The notes beneath the pieces are model-generated. The model made no database searches, was not told where the DNA came from, and saw nothing but the letters and a program-made list of their open reading frames with translations. A stretch of DNA of 52,567 bases, from the IMG/VR virus record IMGVR_UViG_3300044996_000405, positions 1 to 52,567 of that record. One strand, written 5' to 3'. The translations under genes and the position numbers were made by a program. Of the stretch, positions 16,957 to 25,814 are shown piece after piece. How positions within the stretch are numbered: position 1 is the first letter of the stretch; every line of letters starts with the position of its first letter. The DNA is from a virus.

Positions 16957-17369
16957 TGAAACGGTTTGGTTATCGTTACCATACTGTCGGTGACGAGTAT
17001 CCCGAGAGCAGTCAGGTCATCAAGTTCGGCAAGGGCTATTCATTTGCATCGAAACCGCGAGGACCGGATCAGATCATTTTCCATCTGGAAGTCCAAGGTC
17101 TTTGTTGGTGGACGAACGTGTTGAACGTAATTGATCGCACGACGTTCCCCAATACGAACGCGGCCCATTTACAAGACTTCTATGAGTTCCATCGGCTCTA
17201 TGAACCTTTCGAGTATGTGCATCCTTCTCGAGGTCTTGTGACTGTTCGGTTCTCGAAGCCACTTCCAGCATTTCGGGGGATTAAGGCTGCGATTGTTGAG
17301 AGGCCGGACCTCGGGCGCCGCGGGCATGCGATTGAGCCTGTTCAAATCGACTTGGTACTGTTGCCATGA
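16956..17369 (+). CDS. M: Minor tail protein (lambda gpM-like)
   Basis: 137 residues from ATG 16956, overlapping the tape-measure stop (TGATGA), with AGGAG at 16944. Hallmarks of the M family: an N-terminal VIKFGKGYSF (compare FGDGY), a WWTNVLNVIDR helix where M proteins have a filament-binding segment, and a C-terminal FSKPLPAFRGIKAAIVE strand region. It joins the tail tube to the tip complex. Overlap with the next gene (ATGA at 17366) implies coupled translation. Confidence 0.7.
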   Translation: MKRFGYRYHTVGDEYPESSQVIKFGKGYSFASKPRGPDQIIFHLEVQGLCWWTNVLNVIDRTTFPNTNAAHLQDFYEFHRLYEPFEYVHPSRGLVTVRFSKPLPAFRGIKAAIVERPDLGRRGHAIEPVQIDLVLLP

Positions 17370-17863
17370 CCACTGGAGCTCCTGCGTCTCACGTCGAAGA
17401 AGCACAGAAACTTACTGCTGATGCGCTTGTTGATCTGTTTGAGATTACGCCCGTAGGGACGTCATCTCCTACGGTCGTGCGTTTCAGAGATGGCCCACAA
17501 GTTACGTGGCAAGCTAATGTCTATGAGAGCATGGCTGTTAGGTTGATGGGATATCAGGTAAGTGCGGACGGGGGTAAGTCGCGCCCGACGTTGACGATCG
17601 CCAACCCAGCAGGACTTTTTAACTCGTTCGTCTTTGCAGGGTATCTTGATGGTGCTCAGGTGGTTCGTCGACGAGTGTTGCGTCAACATCTAGAGACAAA
17701 CGTGAATCTTTCCGATCCAAATTTTTGGTATGTGGCTAGGATCAAAGAGGTAGTAGCGGGTCAAGGTATCACGATGGAACTGAGGAGTCTGAGTGACGGT
17801 CCTGATCTAGTGATACCTGCTCGAAAGTTCATGTCTCCTGAATTTCCGTTCGTGACGCTGTGA
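17366..17863 (+). CDS. L: Minor tail protein (lambda gpL-like), lacking the Fe-S domain
   Basis: 165 residues, ATG 17366. It shares the N-terminal and barrel layout of L: LTADALVDLFEITP, VRFRDGPQVTWQANVYE, and SRPTLTIANPAGLFNSF. It ends shortly after the LVIPARKFMSPEFPF segment, where lambda L continues into a cysteine-rich domain of about 60 residues that binds a 4Fe-4S cluster; there is no cysteine in the C-terminal part here. This is an adaptor between the M and I/J tip proteins. Confidence 0.65.
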   Translation: MTTGAPASHVEEAQKLTADALVDLFEITPVGTSSPTVVRFRDGPQVTWQANVYESMAVRLMGYQVSADGGKSRPTLTIANPAGLFNSFVFAGYLDGAQVVRRRVLRQHLETNVNLSDPNFWYVARIKEVVAGQGITMELRSLSDGPDLVIPARKFMSPEFPFVTL

Positions 17864-18348
17864 CAATGAGCATTCGATACGATCACCTCCTTGGTCGACC
17901 TTTCCATTACGGTTCGACCGATTGCTATGGCCTCGTTCGTTCTTTCTACCATGACAATTTCAATATCACGCTCCCGAATTATGCTCGTGTTGAGGACTTT
18001 TGGAATCACGGACTCAATTTCTATATGGATTACTTTCACGAGAACAATTTTCGTCCTCTCGATGATCACCCTTCAGAGTGGAAGCCCGGCGATCTTATCC
18101 TGATGGCGATCCGAGCAAAGGTCGCCAATCATTGTGCGGTTCTTATAGAACGTGGAAAAATCATTCACCACGTTGTCGGTCAGCTTTCGCGCGTTGACGA
18201 CTACCGCGGTCTCTATCGCAATACCACTCTTGCGGTGCTTCGACATAAGGACGTCAAGCTCACCAATGAGCAGAACACTCTCGAACTCATGGAGCTACTC
18301 CCCGATGGATTTCGACGCAAACTCCCTGCTGCTCCTCAACAAGGGTGA
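17860..18348 (+). CDS. NlpC/P60 cysteine peptidase tail-tip protein (C-terminal domain of lambda K)
   Basis: 162 residues from GTG 17860 (overlaps the L stop as GTGA; ATG 17866 also possible). NlpC/P60 motifs: catalytic Cys in GSTDCYGLVR near residue 23, then WKPGDLILM, and the catalytic His in NHCAVLIE. It cleaves stem-peptide bonds in peptidoglycan during DNA entry, or acts in tail-tip maturation. In lambda K this domain follows a JAMM domain in one chain; here the JAMM partner is a separate, downstream gene overlapping by 44 bases. Confidence 0.8.
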   Translation: MTMSIRYDHLLGRPFHYGSTDCYGLVRSFYHDNFNITLPNYARVEDFWNHGLNFYMDYFHENNFRPLDDHPSEWKPGDLILMAIRAKVANHCAVLIERGKIIHHVVGQLSRVDDYRGLYRNTTLAVLRHKDVKLTNEQNTLELMELLPDGFRRKLPAAPQQG

Positions 18349-18643
18349 GAATGAACGAGTTGGTTTCGTTCTTGACGATAACTCGATCGTCGAGCTCGAA
18401 AACATTTGTTCAGACCCCATCAATGGGTTCGAGGTCAAGGGTGATGATCTACTGGCGTATGAGGATCGTGTTGTAGCTACGTGGCATACTCATCCGAGCG
18501 CGAGTTCCAACCCATCAATCGGCGATTTTCAATCATTTATGGCGTATCCGGATTGGCGTCACTATATTTTAGGCCATGATGGGATTTCCGTTTACCGGGT
18601 AGTTAAAGGAAGACTTATCTCGGATGAAGTCGGAACGATTTAG
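18305..18643 (+). CDS. JAMM/MPN+ metallopeptidase tail-tip protein (N-terminal domain of lambda K)
   Basis: 112 residues from ATG 18305. It has a full JAMM signature: WHTHPSASSNPSIGD matches H-x-H-P-x6-S-x-x-D, with an upstream Glu in NERVGF as the likely general base. In lambda-like tails this zinc isopeptidase-type domain is fused in front of NlpC/P60 in gpK. The open frame extends upstream to 18152 but that part lies wholly inside the NlpC gene and does not look like protein. The gene overlaps the next HNH gene by 20 bases. Confidence 0.75.
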   Translation: MDFDANSLLLLNKGENERVGFVLDDNSIVELENICSDPINGFEVKGDDLLAYEDRVVATWHTHPSASSNPSIGDFQSFMAYPDWRHYILGHDGISVYRVVKGRLISDEVGTI

Positions 18644-19136
18644 GCCGCTGCCTCCAAGAGACTGTCTCCTTGCAGTTTTTCATTATGATCCGGAAAGTGG
18701 AAAGTTATTTTGGAAACACAGAATAGATGCTTCTAAATCATGGAACTCTAAGTGGACTGGGAAAGAGGCTGGAAATCTTAATAAGCTAGGATATAGATAC
18801 GTCGCGATAAATAATGTGTTGTGGGCCTCACACCGTATCATTTGGAAGATGGTCTATGGGGATGAACCAGAATTGATAGACCATAAAAATCGAGTAACTG
18901 ATGATAATAGGCTTCATAATTTGAGGAGCTGCTCACGCGCCCAGAATGGAGCTAATCGTATCGCTAATAGTAATAAAGTTGAGAGGTTGCCATTAGGAGT
19001 CACCAGACACTATAGGAAATTTCAAGCTAAATATGGTAGGAAATATATAGGTCTATTTGATACAGTAGTTGAAGCGCAAGAGGCTGTTTATAGAGCTAGG
19101 TATGAACAACATGGTGAGTTCGCGAGGTATGGATGA
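18624..19136 (+). CDS. HNH homing endonuclease with AP2-like C-terminus
   Basis: 170 residues from ATG 18624. N-terminal YDPESGKLFWKHR block, an ASHRIIWKMVYGDEPELIDHKNRVTD region, and the HNH core with DHKNRVTDDNRLHNLR (about residues 90-106). C-terminal AP2-like segment KYIGLFDTVVEAQEAVYRAR ending HGEFARYG. AT-rich compared with flanking tail genes. It is inserted between the JAMM gene and I with overlaps at both ends (20 and 4 bases), so it does not interrupt coupled translation. Confidence 0.8.
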   Translation: MKSERFRPLPPRDCLLAVFHYDPESGKLFWKHRIDASKSWNSKWTGKEAGNLNKLGYRYVAINNVLWASHRIIWKMVYGDEPELIDHKNRVTDDNRLHNLRSCSRAQNGANRIANSNKVERLPLGVTRHYRKFQAKYGRKYIGLFDTVVEAQEAVYRARYEQHGEFARYG

Positions 19137-19681
19137 CTCTTCGTAGAGTCCATCTCCACGGTCCTCTGAAAAAACTCCATGATGGCCCGATTGAGGTCAA
19201 CGCCGACACTGTCGCTGAGGCGATCCGTCTCGTAAGTCTCCAGCTCCCAGGATTTCGGCCGAACGCGAAGACGGGCTACCAAAAAATCCAGGTAGCCGGC
19301 TGTAACACGGTCGAAGATCTATTCGCTGGGAACGATCAGACTGACATCCATTTATTCCCGCAGTTCTGTGGTGGTAAGCGCGGTGGTTTCCTGCAAATCC
19401 TGATAGGGAGCGCTCTCGTCGTTGCGTCATTCATCCCCTTTTTCGCTCCGCTTTCTCCCCTTCTACTGAAGGTCGGCACCCTGGTGATTCTTGGCGGTGT
19501 CCTGCAGATGTTTGCTGCGCCTCAGCGTGACAGCAGCAACGCCGCGACGAATGCTCAACAGACCAATCACTACCTCGGACCTCCACAGAATACTGTGGGG
19601 ATCGGAACGCGTATTCCGATCCTTTACGGGCGACGGAAAGTCGGAGGACATATTCTCTCAATAAACGTGAATGCGGTGTGA
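19133..19681 (+). CDS. I: Tail assembly protein I (lambda gpI-like)
   Basis: 182 residues from ATG 19133 (ATGA overlap with the HNH stop). N-terminal ubiquitin-like start LRRVHLHGPLKKLHDGPIEV with AEAIRLVSLQLPGF; then FLQILIGSALVVASFIPFF and a second hydrophobic stretch LLLKVGTLVILGGVLQMF (about residues 83-126); then a C-terminal IPILYGRRKVGGHILSINV as found in I-type proteins and related J-proximal modules. It is needed for tail-tip assembly and usually lies directly before J; here a phosphoesterase gene intervenes. Confidence 0.8.
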   Translation: MTLRRVHLHGPLKKLHDGPIEVNADTVAEAIRLVSLQLPGFRPNAKTGYQKIQVAGCNTVEDLFAGNDQTDIHLFPQFCGGKRGGFLQILIGSALVVASFIPFFAPLSPLLLKVGTLVILGGVLQMFAAPQRDSSNAATNAQQTNHYLGPPQNTVGIGTRIPILYGRRKVGGHILSINVNAV

Positions 19682-20754
19682 TGACAAAGATATCCTCAGA
19701 CAAGATCCTCATTCGTCGTCTTAAAGACGACGCGGCGCGTCATTTTTCCGCTCGCAAAGACGCGGAACGACGCGCTGTACGCGCCGAGGCTCTTCGAGAG
19801 TCCGTCTTCTCTCTCACAGCTCAACCTTTAAAACCTCCATCGTGGGCTCCGAAATCAGCAAAGCGACGCGCACACGGGGAAGCAGTCGTCCTGTTCCTGA
19901 GCGACCTTCATATGGGTGAGGTTATCGATCTCGCACAAATGAATGGGCGAAACTCCTTCAATAGAAAGATTGCTCGCGCCCGACTTCAACGGCTGTTCCA
20001 GAGAGTTGTGAAGCTAGGCACCGACCATTGGTCGGGCCCTGCCCCCGAAGTGATCTATCTCGTGCTTGGTGGAGATTTGATCAGCGGTGAGATTCACGAT
20101 GAGCTCGCTAAGACGAATGATCTCTTGGCGCTTCCTGCAGTGCGTGAACTGACCGAGTGGCTGATCTCTGGTATACGACTTCTGCTTGAGACGTTCGATT
20201 GCCCGATCAAGATTATTTCGGTTCCAGGCAACCACGGGCGCCTGACGCGGAAGCCAGAAGCCAAGGGCGTTGCGCTTCATTCTTACGACACGCTTGTCTT
20301 CTGGATGCTCGAGAGCTGGTTCTCCGCGACCGGTGAACAGCGCTTATCTTTTTCAGCGCCTATGAGCGGCGATGCGCTCATCAATATCATGGGTTGGAAC
20401 GTGCTCTTTACACACGGCGACCGCATCGGCTCGCGCGGCGGCACGGGCTTCGTTGGCCCCGCGGCGACAGCCGCGCGCGGGATGAAGCGTCTTGTCCGCG
20501 ACTATGCGGCCGAAGGAGTCATTCTCGACACGATTGTCATTGGCCATTTCCACACCGCGGTTGAGCTTGAAGAGGGTTTCGTCAATGGATCTCTTTCAGG
20601 GCCGTCTGAATATTCTCTCGCAGGTCGCATGGGATCGGCGCCAGCATCTCAATGGATGCTGACGATGCACCCCGTTCATGGGGTCACTCGGCGTTGGAAA
20701 GTTCAGGTTGGGGATCCGTCTGAAGGCTCGATCTATAAGGGTCGCTTGCCGTGA
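19681..20754 (+). CDS. Calcineurin-like metallophosphoesterase
   Basis: 357 residues from ATG 19681 (TGATGA overlap with I). Two-metal phosphoesterase motifs in order: LFLSDLHMGE (D-x-H), YLVLGGDLISGEIHDE (GD), SVPGNHGR (GNH), a FTHGDRIG block, and VIGHFHTAV (GH-x-H). The first ~60 residues are basic and helical. The partner of such enzymes ranges from nucleases (Mre11/SbcD) to phosphodiesterases; no nuclease-specific capping domain is obvious. It is placed between I and J with four-base overlaps on both sides. Role in tail assembly or infection unknown. Confidence 0.85.
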   Translation: MTKISSDKILIRRLKDDAARHFSARKDAERRAVRAEALRESVFSLTAQPLKPPSWAPKSAKRRAHGEAVVLFLSDLHMGEVIDLAQMNGRNSFNRKIARARLQRLFQRVVKLGTDHWSGPAPEVIYLVLGGDLISGEIHDELAKTNDLLALPAVRELTEWLISGIRLLLETFDCPIKIISVPGNHGRLTRKPEAKGVALHSYDTLVFWMLESWFSATGEQRLSFSAPMSGDALINIMGWNVLFTHGDRIGSRGGTGFVGPAATAARGMKRLVRDYAAEGVILDTIVIGHFHTAVELEEGFVNGSLSGPSEYSLAGRMGSAPASQWMLTMHPVHGVTRRWKVQVGDPSEGSIYKGRLP

Positions 20755-23700
20755 CGTTTCAAGGACGCAAATTTGGCGTCTCTCCTCCCATTCCACAGAT
20801 CCATTTTCCTGACACGCTGTTCTCCAATGATGTGTTGGAGACCATTATGGCTGTGTCGGAAGGGCCAATTAAAGGACCTGTCGATGGGGTTGAATCGATA
20901 TTTCTGAATGATACACCTTTAGCGAACTCGGCTGGAATACCAAATATCGGGCCCTTTGATATCAAGTTCTATACGGGGGAGAGCCCCGCATCCCCTGTTG
21001 TGCCAAAACTCGGAGGTTTTGGGAATTCGACTACGGTAGGGGTTAATTTAGACCTTAATCTTCCTGTTGTGAGAAGCGGAACTCAAATAAATATCGACTA
21101 TATTGATGTCCGTGTCGTCATTCAGCGGTTGATCATTACAAATCAGTGGGGTGAGTTTCCTGCTCCGGCAACCTGGGTCATCGATATTAAGCCACACTCT
21201 TCAGCGGTGTGGAATAATATAGGAGCGATTACTCCCCCTCCCCCAATTACCACTACTGGTGATATTACCCACTATTTTGGGATGCTGGCCCCTAATAATT
21301 CGGTTACTAACCCAATCCAACATGAAGTTTATACTCAGGCTATAGCTCCTACGGCTTTGGCTATTGGCGCTATGTGGTTTGAGTCTGACACAAACTTTAC
21401 TCCCAGAACCTGGAACGGTTCTGCATGGGTAGTCTTCCCGGATGCGGTTTTTCATCCGGTATCTGGGTCTGCATATGCTTACTGGACCTGGACAGACAAC
21501 GGGATGACTCGCCGTGCTTATTTAGGGTGGTCGGAGACATCCCCTGCTGGCATGGACCCCCGTGATTATTGGGTTGTCCCTCCTGGGGTCCATGGTTCCA
21601 TTGATCATATAGCATATGTGTGGAACGGGTCATCATGGGTAAATTCTCTCGACTGGGGAGTTCTTCAGTTTAGCCCCCCTGGTGCGTTTCAAGTCTATGG
21701 GAAGACAACTTCTCCTTATATTAAGGAGTTAAGAATTCCAGTTGCTCGCATCAATGAACCCTATGATGTGAGAGTGACGAAGCTTGGTATCCCCAACACC
21801 GCTGAGTACTTTTGTGATCTATCGTGGGAGAGCTTCCAGGAAGTTGCTCAAACCCCTTTAACATTTAATGATCTATCCATATTACAGGGGGTTTTCCGCG
21901 CATCGGAGCAATTCTCAAGCATCCCCACCTTCACAAGCGAGTGTGAGGGTAGAATTATTCGCGTGCCGACGAATTATGATCCTATCACCAAGACTTATAC
22001 AGGTGTTTGGGACGGTTTGTTTAAGCTGGAATATTCAAATAACATTGCTTGGATTGTATATGATCTCGTGACCAATGATCGTTACGGGATCTCTGCCTAT
22101 CAACCAATCCTACTGGACAAGTTCGCAACTTACGCGTTCGGGCAACACTGTGATGCACACGGGTTCACGTATAATGATCTTATTCAAGATCCAAGATCGA
22201 TCCAGGACTCAATCGACTACATCTGCGGTTTAGCGGGCGGGCGATATGTTGATCTGGGGAACGGCTATGCCACGATCCTGTTTGACGCCGACGATCAGCC
22301 GGCTGTGCTTCTTTTTACGCCCGAGAATGTCGAAGAGGGGATCTTCACCTACTCCTTCACGGACATAACGACGCGAAAGAACGACATCACGGTCTCGTTT
22401 CTCAATCCGCAACTCAATTGGCGAGAAGATCGTCGTAGGATCGTTGATGACGACGCCATTTCTCGCTTCGGACGTGTTCCTGAAGAGTTCATTGCAGTTG
22501 GCTGCATCGATGAGACGGAAGCTATCAAGCGCGCACGGTTACGTCTGATCACTGCACAGACTGAGAAGGCCATCGTCAGCTTCAAGACAAACCGTCAGGG
22601 GTTTTATGCGTCTCCCTTTGACATCATTCTGATCGCTGATGAAACTTCTGGGTTTGGTATATCTGGTCGTATTAAACAGGTCATAGACAGCTCGACACTA
22701 AGGCTTCGCGATGCAGTCGCGTTTGAGGCCGGGTTCAATTACGTTCTATCAATTACGACCAAGTCGGGAGTGCCTGTCTCTGTTCCATTGATTACAGGGT
22801 CGGGCAGCACCACCGTGCTGAACCTTCAAACACCGCTCACCGGGGTTGATCTACCTGACCAAGCCGTATTCTCGATCGAGTGTCTGGATACAGTCGGAGT
22901 TCCAAAAGCTTACCGCATCACAGCCATTGATGAAGCGGACGGCGATCCTGACAATATCCTTGTGTCAGCTCTCGAGGTCAATCGAAACAAATGGGCTTTT
23001 GTAGATGGCGTATATATTCCTCCACCGACGTCAAGTTCGGGGAATGTAACGCAGCAGATCAATCCCATATCTGGTCTTACAGTTCGAGCTCGCACCCCTG
23101 CACCTGGGCAACACTCTTTGGAGTTGTCGTGGGTAGCAACCACGACGCCATTATTTCGTTTCTATCGGATTTATTCGCAACTCAACGGGGGAGCTCCGAT
23201 CAATGTAGGAGAAGTTCGTGACACCTTCTTCCGCATCGATAATGTGCAGCTTGGTGAATACATTCTAACCGTTGTGGCGGTTTCACTTACTGGTCGAGAG
23301 AGTTTACCTGTTTCTATTGAGCATATGGTGAGTGGGGATATACGAGAGGTTCAACCTGCAACGAACCTTCACCTCATTGACGGGGCTTCGCCGACTGAAT
23401 TTGACACGTTGTCCCCCCATTTCGCGTGGGACGCTTCCCTAGACACATACTTTGATCATTATCACGTCAGAGTTGTCGATCAGGGCACGGGTGATATTAA
23501 GCGCCAGTTTGATACTAAGGAACTTCAATTTACTTACGATTTTGAATCGAACAAGTTTGATTTTGGGGGAGCAGCTTCACGAGCGTTTAGAGTGGAAATT
23601 CGGGCTGTTGACGCAACCGACAGTATGTCTGATCCGGTTGCTCTCATCGTATCGAATCCACCCCCCTCCCCCCCTGGGACTCTTTCTCTTGATGCTCATC

Positions 23701-24638
23701 TATTTCTTCTCGATATTACCTGGATTAAACCTACGCTCGTTAGAGACTGGGCCGGGGCTAAAGTGCATGCATCACCCGCGAGTGGGTTCACGCCCGATAG
23801 CGCTAACCTGATTTATGACGGGCCTAATGTAACGTGCCGGACTCCTATTAAGGATGGCGAGACACTTTATGTAAGAGTAGGCTTCTACGACACTTTTGAT
23901 AAAACTATCAGCTACTCTAGTGAGTTCAGTGGCAAGGGTTTTGGGCTAGACCCTCACACTATCTCGTTTGACAATCTTTCTCAGGATCTTTCGACTCCAA
24001 TTTTCCGAGATGAGACTGAGCTTACCGACCTCATCAATCGAATTGATACTGCCGGTGCTGTGAAGAAAGCAGAACAGGCTCTAGCTGGTGTTGTGGAAAC
24101 TCAAAAGAGTATCCTCGATTCAAGTCGAGCGTTTGCTGAGTATAAGACTTACGTCACTGCGCAGATGGGGCAACTAGCCGGTATTATCACTCAAACAATC
24201 TCCGTCGACATTGACGCCATTAAGCAGACTATCGAGGGAACATGGTATGTTCAGATTCAGACCCAGCAGGCTCCTGGAGTTGACCCACCCTATCAAGTGA
24301 TCGCGGGCTTCGGGCTTAATCAGTTCAGCTCTCCGGGCGGAGTTACGTCCGATTTTGTTGTGCAGGCTAATACATTCTCCGTGATCCCGGCCTATGACTC
24401 TCTAAATCCGGTTGCTCGTAAACCTGTTTTTGCGGTCGGGACTCATGGGGGTCTTGCTTCAGTAGGCATCCATGGTGATCTTGTTCTTGACGGTTCGATC
24501 ACAGCTCAAGCATTAGATGTCAATGAGCTGTCGGCGATCGTTGCTGACCTGGGAACGGTCACTGCCGGCATCGCGAAATCGGCCGATAATAAGTTCGTGA
24601 TCAATTTCACGAACGCAACTCTCACAATCTCGGATTAA
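20751..24638 (+). CDS. J: Tail tip / host specificity protein (lambda gpJ-like)
   Basis: 1295 residues from GTG 20751. The N-terminus has AVSEGPIKGPVDGVESIFLN, the J-type hub start. A region at ~145-310 rich in Trp/Thr/Pro (WNGSAWVVF, WNGSSWVNS) looks like an inserted beta domain. The hub continues with FTSECEGRIIRVPTNYDP and LVTNDRYGISAY. Fibronectin III-like domains occupy about 772-860 and 865-965. The C-terminal third has coiled coil and NLVLDGSITAQAL-type segments common in J. It forms the central tail-tip hub and contacts the receptor. The C-terminal part is AT-richer and likely host-range determining. Confidence 0.85.
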   Translation: MTFQGRKFGVSPPIPQIHFPDTLFSNDVLETIMAVSEGPIKGPVDGVESIFLNDTPLANSAGIPNIGPFDIKFYTGESPASPVVPKLGGFGNSTTVGVNLDLNLPVVRSGTQINIDYIDVRVVIQRLIITNQWGEFPAPATWVIDIKPHSSAVWNNIGAITPPPPITTTGDITHYFGMLAPNNSVTNPIQHEVYTQAIAPTALAIGAMWFESDTNFTPRTWNGSAWVVFPDAVFHPVSGSAYAYWTWTDNGMTRRAYLGWSETSPAGMDPRDYWVVPPGVHGSIDHIAYVWNGSSWVNSLDWGVLQFSPPGAFQVYGKTTSPYIKELRIPVARINEPYDVRVTKLGIPNTAEYFCDLSWESFQEVAQTPLTFNDLSILQGVFRASEQFSSIPTFTSECEGRIIRVPTNYDPITKTYTGVWDGLFKLEYSNNIAWIVYDLVTNDRYGISAYQPILLDKFATYAFGQHCDAHGFTYNDLIQDPRSIQDSIDYICGLAGGRYVDLGNGYATILFDADDQPAVLLFTPENVEEGIFTYSFTDITTRKNDITVSFLNPQLNWREDRRRIVDDDAISRFGRVPEEFIAVGCIDETEAIKRARLRLITAQTEKAIVSFKTNRQGFYASPFDIILIADETSGFGISGRIKQVIDSSTLRLRDAVAFEAGFNYVLSITTKSGVPVSVPLITGSGSTTVLNLQTPLTGVDLPDQAVFSIECLDTVGVPKAYRITAIDEADGDPDNILVSALEVNRNKWAFVDGVYIPPPTSSSGNVTQQINPISGLTVRARTPAPGQHSLELSWVATTTPLFRFYRIYSQLNGGAPINVGEVRDTFFRIDNVQLGEYILTVVAVSLTGRESLPVSIEHMVSGDIREVQPATNLHLIDGASPTEFDTLSPHFAWDASLDTYFDHYHVRVVDQGTGDIKRQFDTKELQFTYDFESNKFDFGGAASRAFRVEIRAVDATDSMSDPVALIVSNPPPSPPGTLSLDAHLFLLDITWIKPTLVRDWAGAKVHASPASGFTPDSANLIYDGPNVTCRTPIKDGETLYVRVGFYDTFDKTISYSSEFSGKGFGLDPHTISFDNLSQDLSTPIFRDETELTDLINRIDTAGAVKKAEQALAGVVETQKSILDSSRAFAEYKTYVTAQMGQLAGIITQTISVDIDAIKQTIEGTWYVQIQTQQAPGVDPPYQVIAGFGLNQFSSPGGVTSDFVVQANTFSVIPAYDSLNPVARKPVFAVGTHGGLASVGIHGDLVLDGSITAQALDVNELSAIVADLGTVTAGIAKSADNKFVINFTNATLTISD

Positions 24639-24641
24639 GTG

Positions 24642-25241
24642 ATGCAGAGGGTTCTACTCGGCAAGTTTCCTGATGGACATTACGGGCTTCGTGTGAGTGA
24701 GCCGGGATATGATGTTGCGTCAAATCCTGTCGATAATGAGAGGATGGTGTTTAATTCAGATTGGCCCTCCATGCTCCCTCTTTATTTAACTGGCGTGGTT
24801 AATCTATCCGGTAGTTCCGTAACGATACCTTTTGCTGCTCTTGGCTCTGGGTATATTCCTTTTGTTGAAATTTTCATTTTACGTAACGGAGAATCGAGGT
24901 GGGAGCTGTATCAGACAAGCTCCGCTATCGCTGCTATGGGATTTGGTACAACGAGTATTTCTACATATGGGGGGTCTCCTGGGACCTTTTATAGAATTGC
25001 GGGGGTTCTTGATGATCTGTTGTACGAGGGAGGAATGACCCCTCTTGGGTATTTTTATCGTTATCGGGCAAGGACTCCACCTAATGGAGCTAGCTATACT
25101 GATTATATAAATTTTGCGTATGTTCAGACGGAAGCTACAATGCCCCTATTTCAAGTCAATATCGCAACAACCTCTCTATACCTCTATACACAACTGACAG
25201 CAACTGTAAGATACATCGTGTATGGCGTGAGGGCATTCTAA
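24642..25241 (+). CDS. J-distal tail-surface protein, paralogue 1
   Basis: 199 residues from ATG 24642 (GTG 24639 also possible). Begins QRVLLGKFPDGHYGLRVSEPGYDV, a signature shared with the next two genes, followed by an all-beta body rich in Tyr, Ser and Gly. No enzymatic motif. With its two neighbours it forms a tandem family between J and the long fibre, suggesting interchangeable tip-decorating or receptor-binding proteins. Low GC relative to structural genes. Confidence 0.55.
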   Translation: MQRVLLGKFPDGHYGLRVSEPGYDVASNPVDNERMVFNSDWPSMLPLYLTGVVNLSGSSVTIPFAALGSGYIPFVEIFILRNGESRWELYQTSSAIAAMGFGTTSISTYGGSPGTFYRIAGVLDDLLYEGGMTPLGYFYRYRARTPPNGASYTDYINFAYVQTEATMPLFQVNIATTSLYLYTQLTATVRYIVYGVRAF

Positions 25242-25801
25242 TGGTCGCTCGGGTAATTCTTGGAAAGAAGGGTTCCAGCACAGGGTTATGGGTGACAAAG
25301 GCGACAAAAGATGTTTCATCGTCAATGAATTTTGATGACTATTTAGTTGATACTGATAGGATTAATACCCAACCCATCCTGCAAGGAAGTATGACCCCAG
25401 TTCTTTTGAGCTTAATAAGTTATGCTGAACCAGGGGCTGTAGTGAAGGTTCTCAATTGGACAAACGGAGTTCCGAGCTATCGTTATACAGATGAGATCTA
25501 TGGAGCTTCATTATATGTAAATGGGTGGGCACTGTATCAAACCACTATCGCACATGGGTTAGGATTTGTTCCGCTCGCTAATATTAGTGTGTTAAAAAAT
25601 GCCGCGGGTGTCCCAGTTCCTCGTATACTTATTGATGCGACTTATATCTATATAACATTTCGAATAGAGTGGGCAGGACCAACTCCTGATCTTGATACTC
25701 GATATCCGAATGGAACTGTTGGTTTGCAATATCCAACCTCAACGTTAACAATGGGTAATATTACAATTCATTATAGTTTATTTCGTCAGTCTTTAGTCTA
25801 G
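25241..25801 (+). CDS. J-distal tail-surface protein, paralogue 2
   Basis: 186 residues from ATG 25241, sharing one base with the upstream stop. N-terminus ARVILGKKGSSTGLWVTKATKDV aligns with paralogue 1; the remainder diverges but keeps a WALYQT motif (WELYQT in paralogue 1) and a GLGFVPLANISVLKN strand pair like YIPFVEIFILRN there. Beta-rich and AT-rich. Likely a tail-tip surface protein diverged by duplication. Confidence 0.55.
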   Translation: MVARVILGKKGSSTGLWVTKATKDVSSSMNFDDYLVDTDRINTQPILQGSMTPVLLSLISYAEPGAVVKVLNWTNGVPSYRYTDEIYGASLYVNGWALYQTTIAHGLGFVPLANISVLKNAAGVPVPRILIDATYIYITFRIEWAGPTPDLDTRYPNGTVGLQYPTSTLTMGNITIHYSLFRQSLV

Positions 25802-25814
25802 GGGATCCGAAAAA

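Noticed and set aside
19135-19150. GACTCT-TCGT-AGAGTC inverted repeat at the start of gene I
   Set aside because: The spacer is 4, not 3, and the outer bases differ; insufficient to join it to the dispersed family.
19790-19800. CTCT-TCG-AGAG core within the phosphoesterase gene
   Set aside because: Outer bases do not match GT...AC; consistent with chance and coding sequence.
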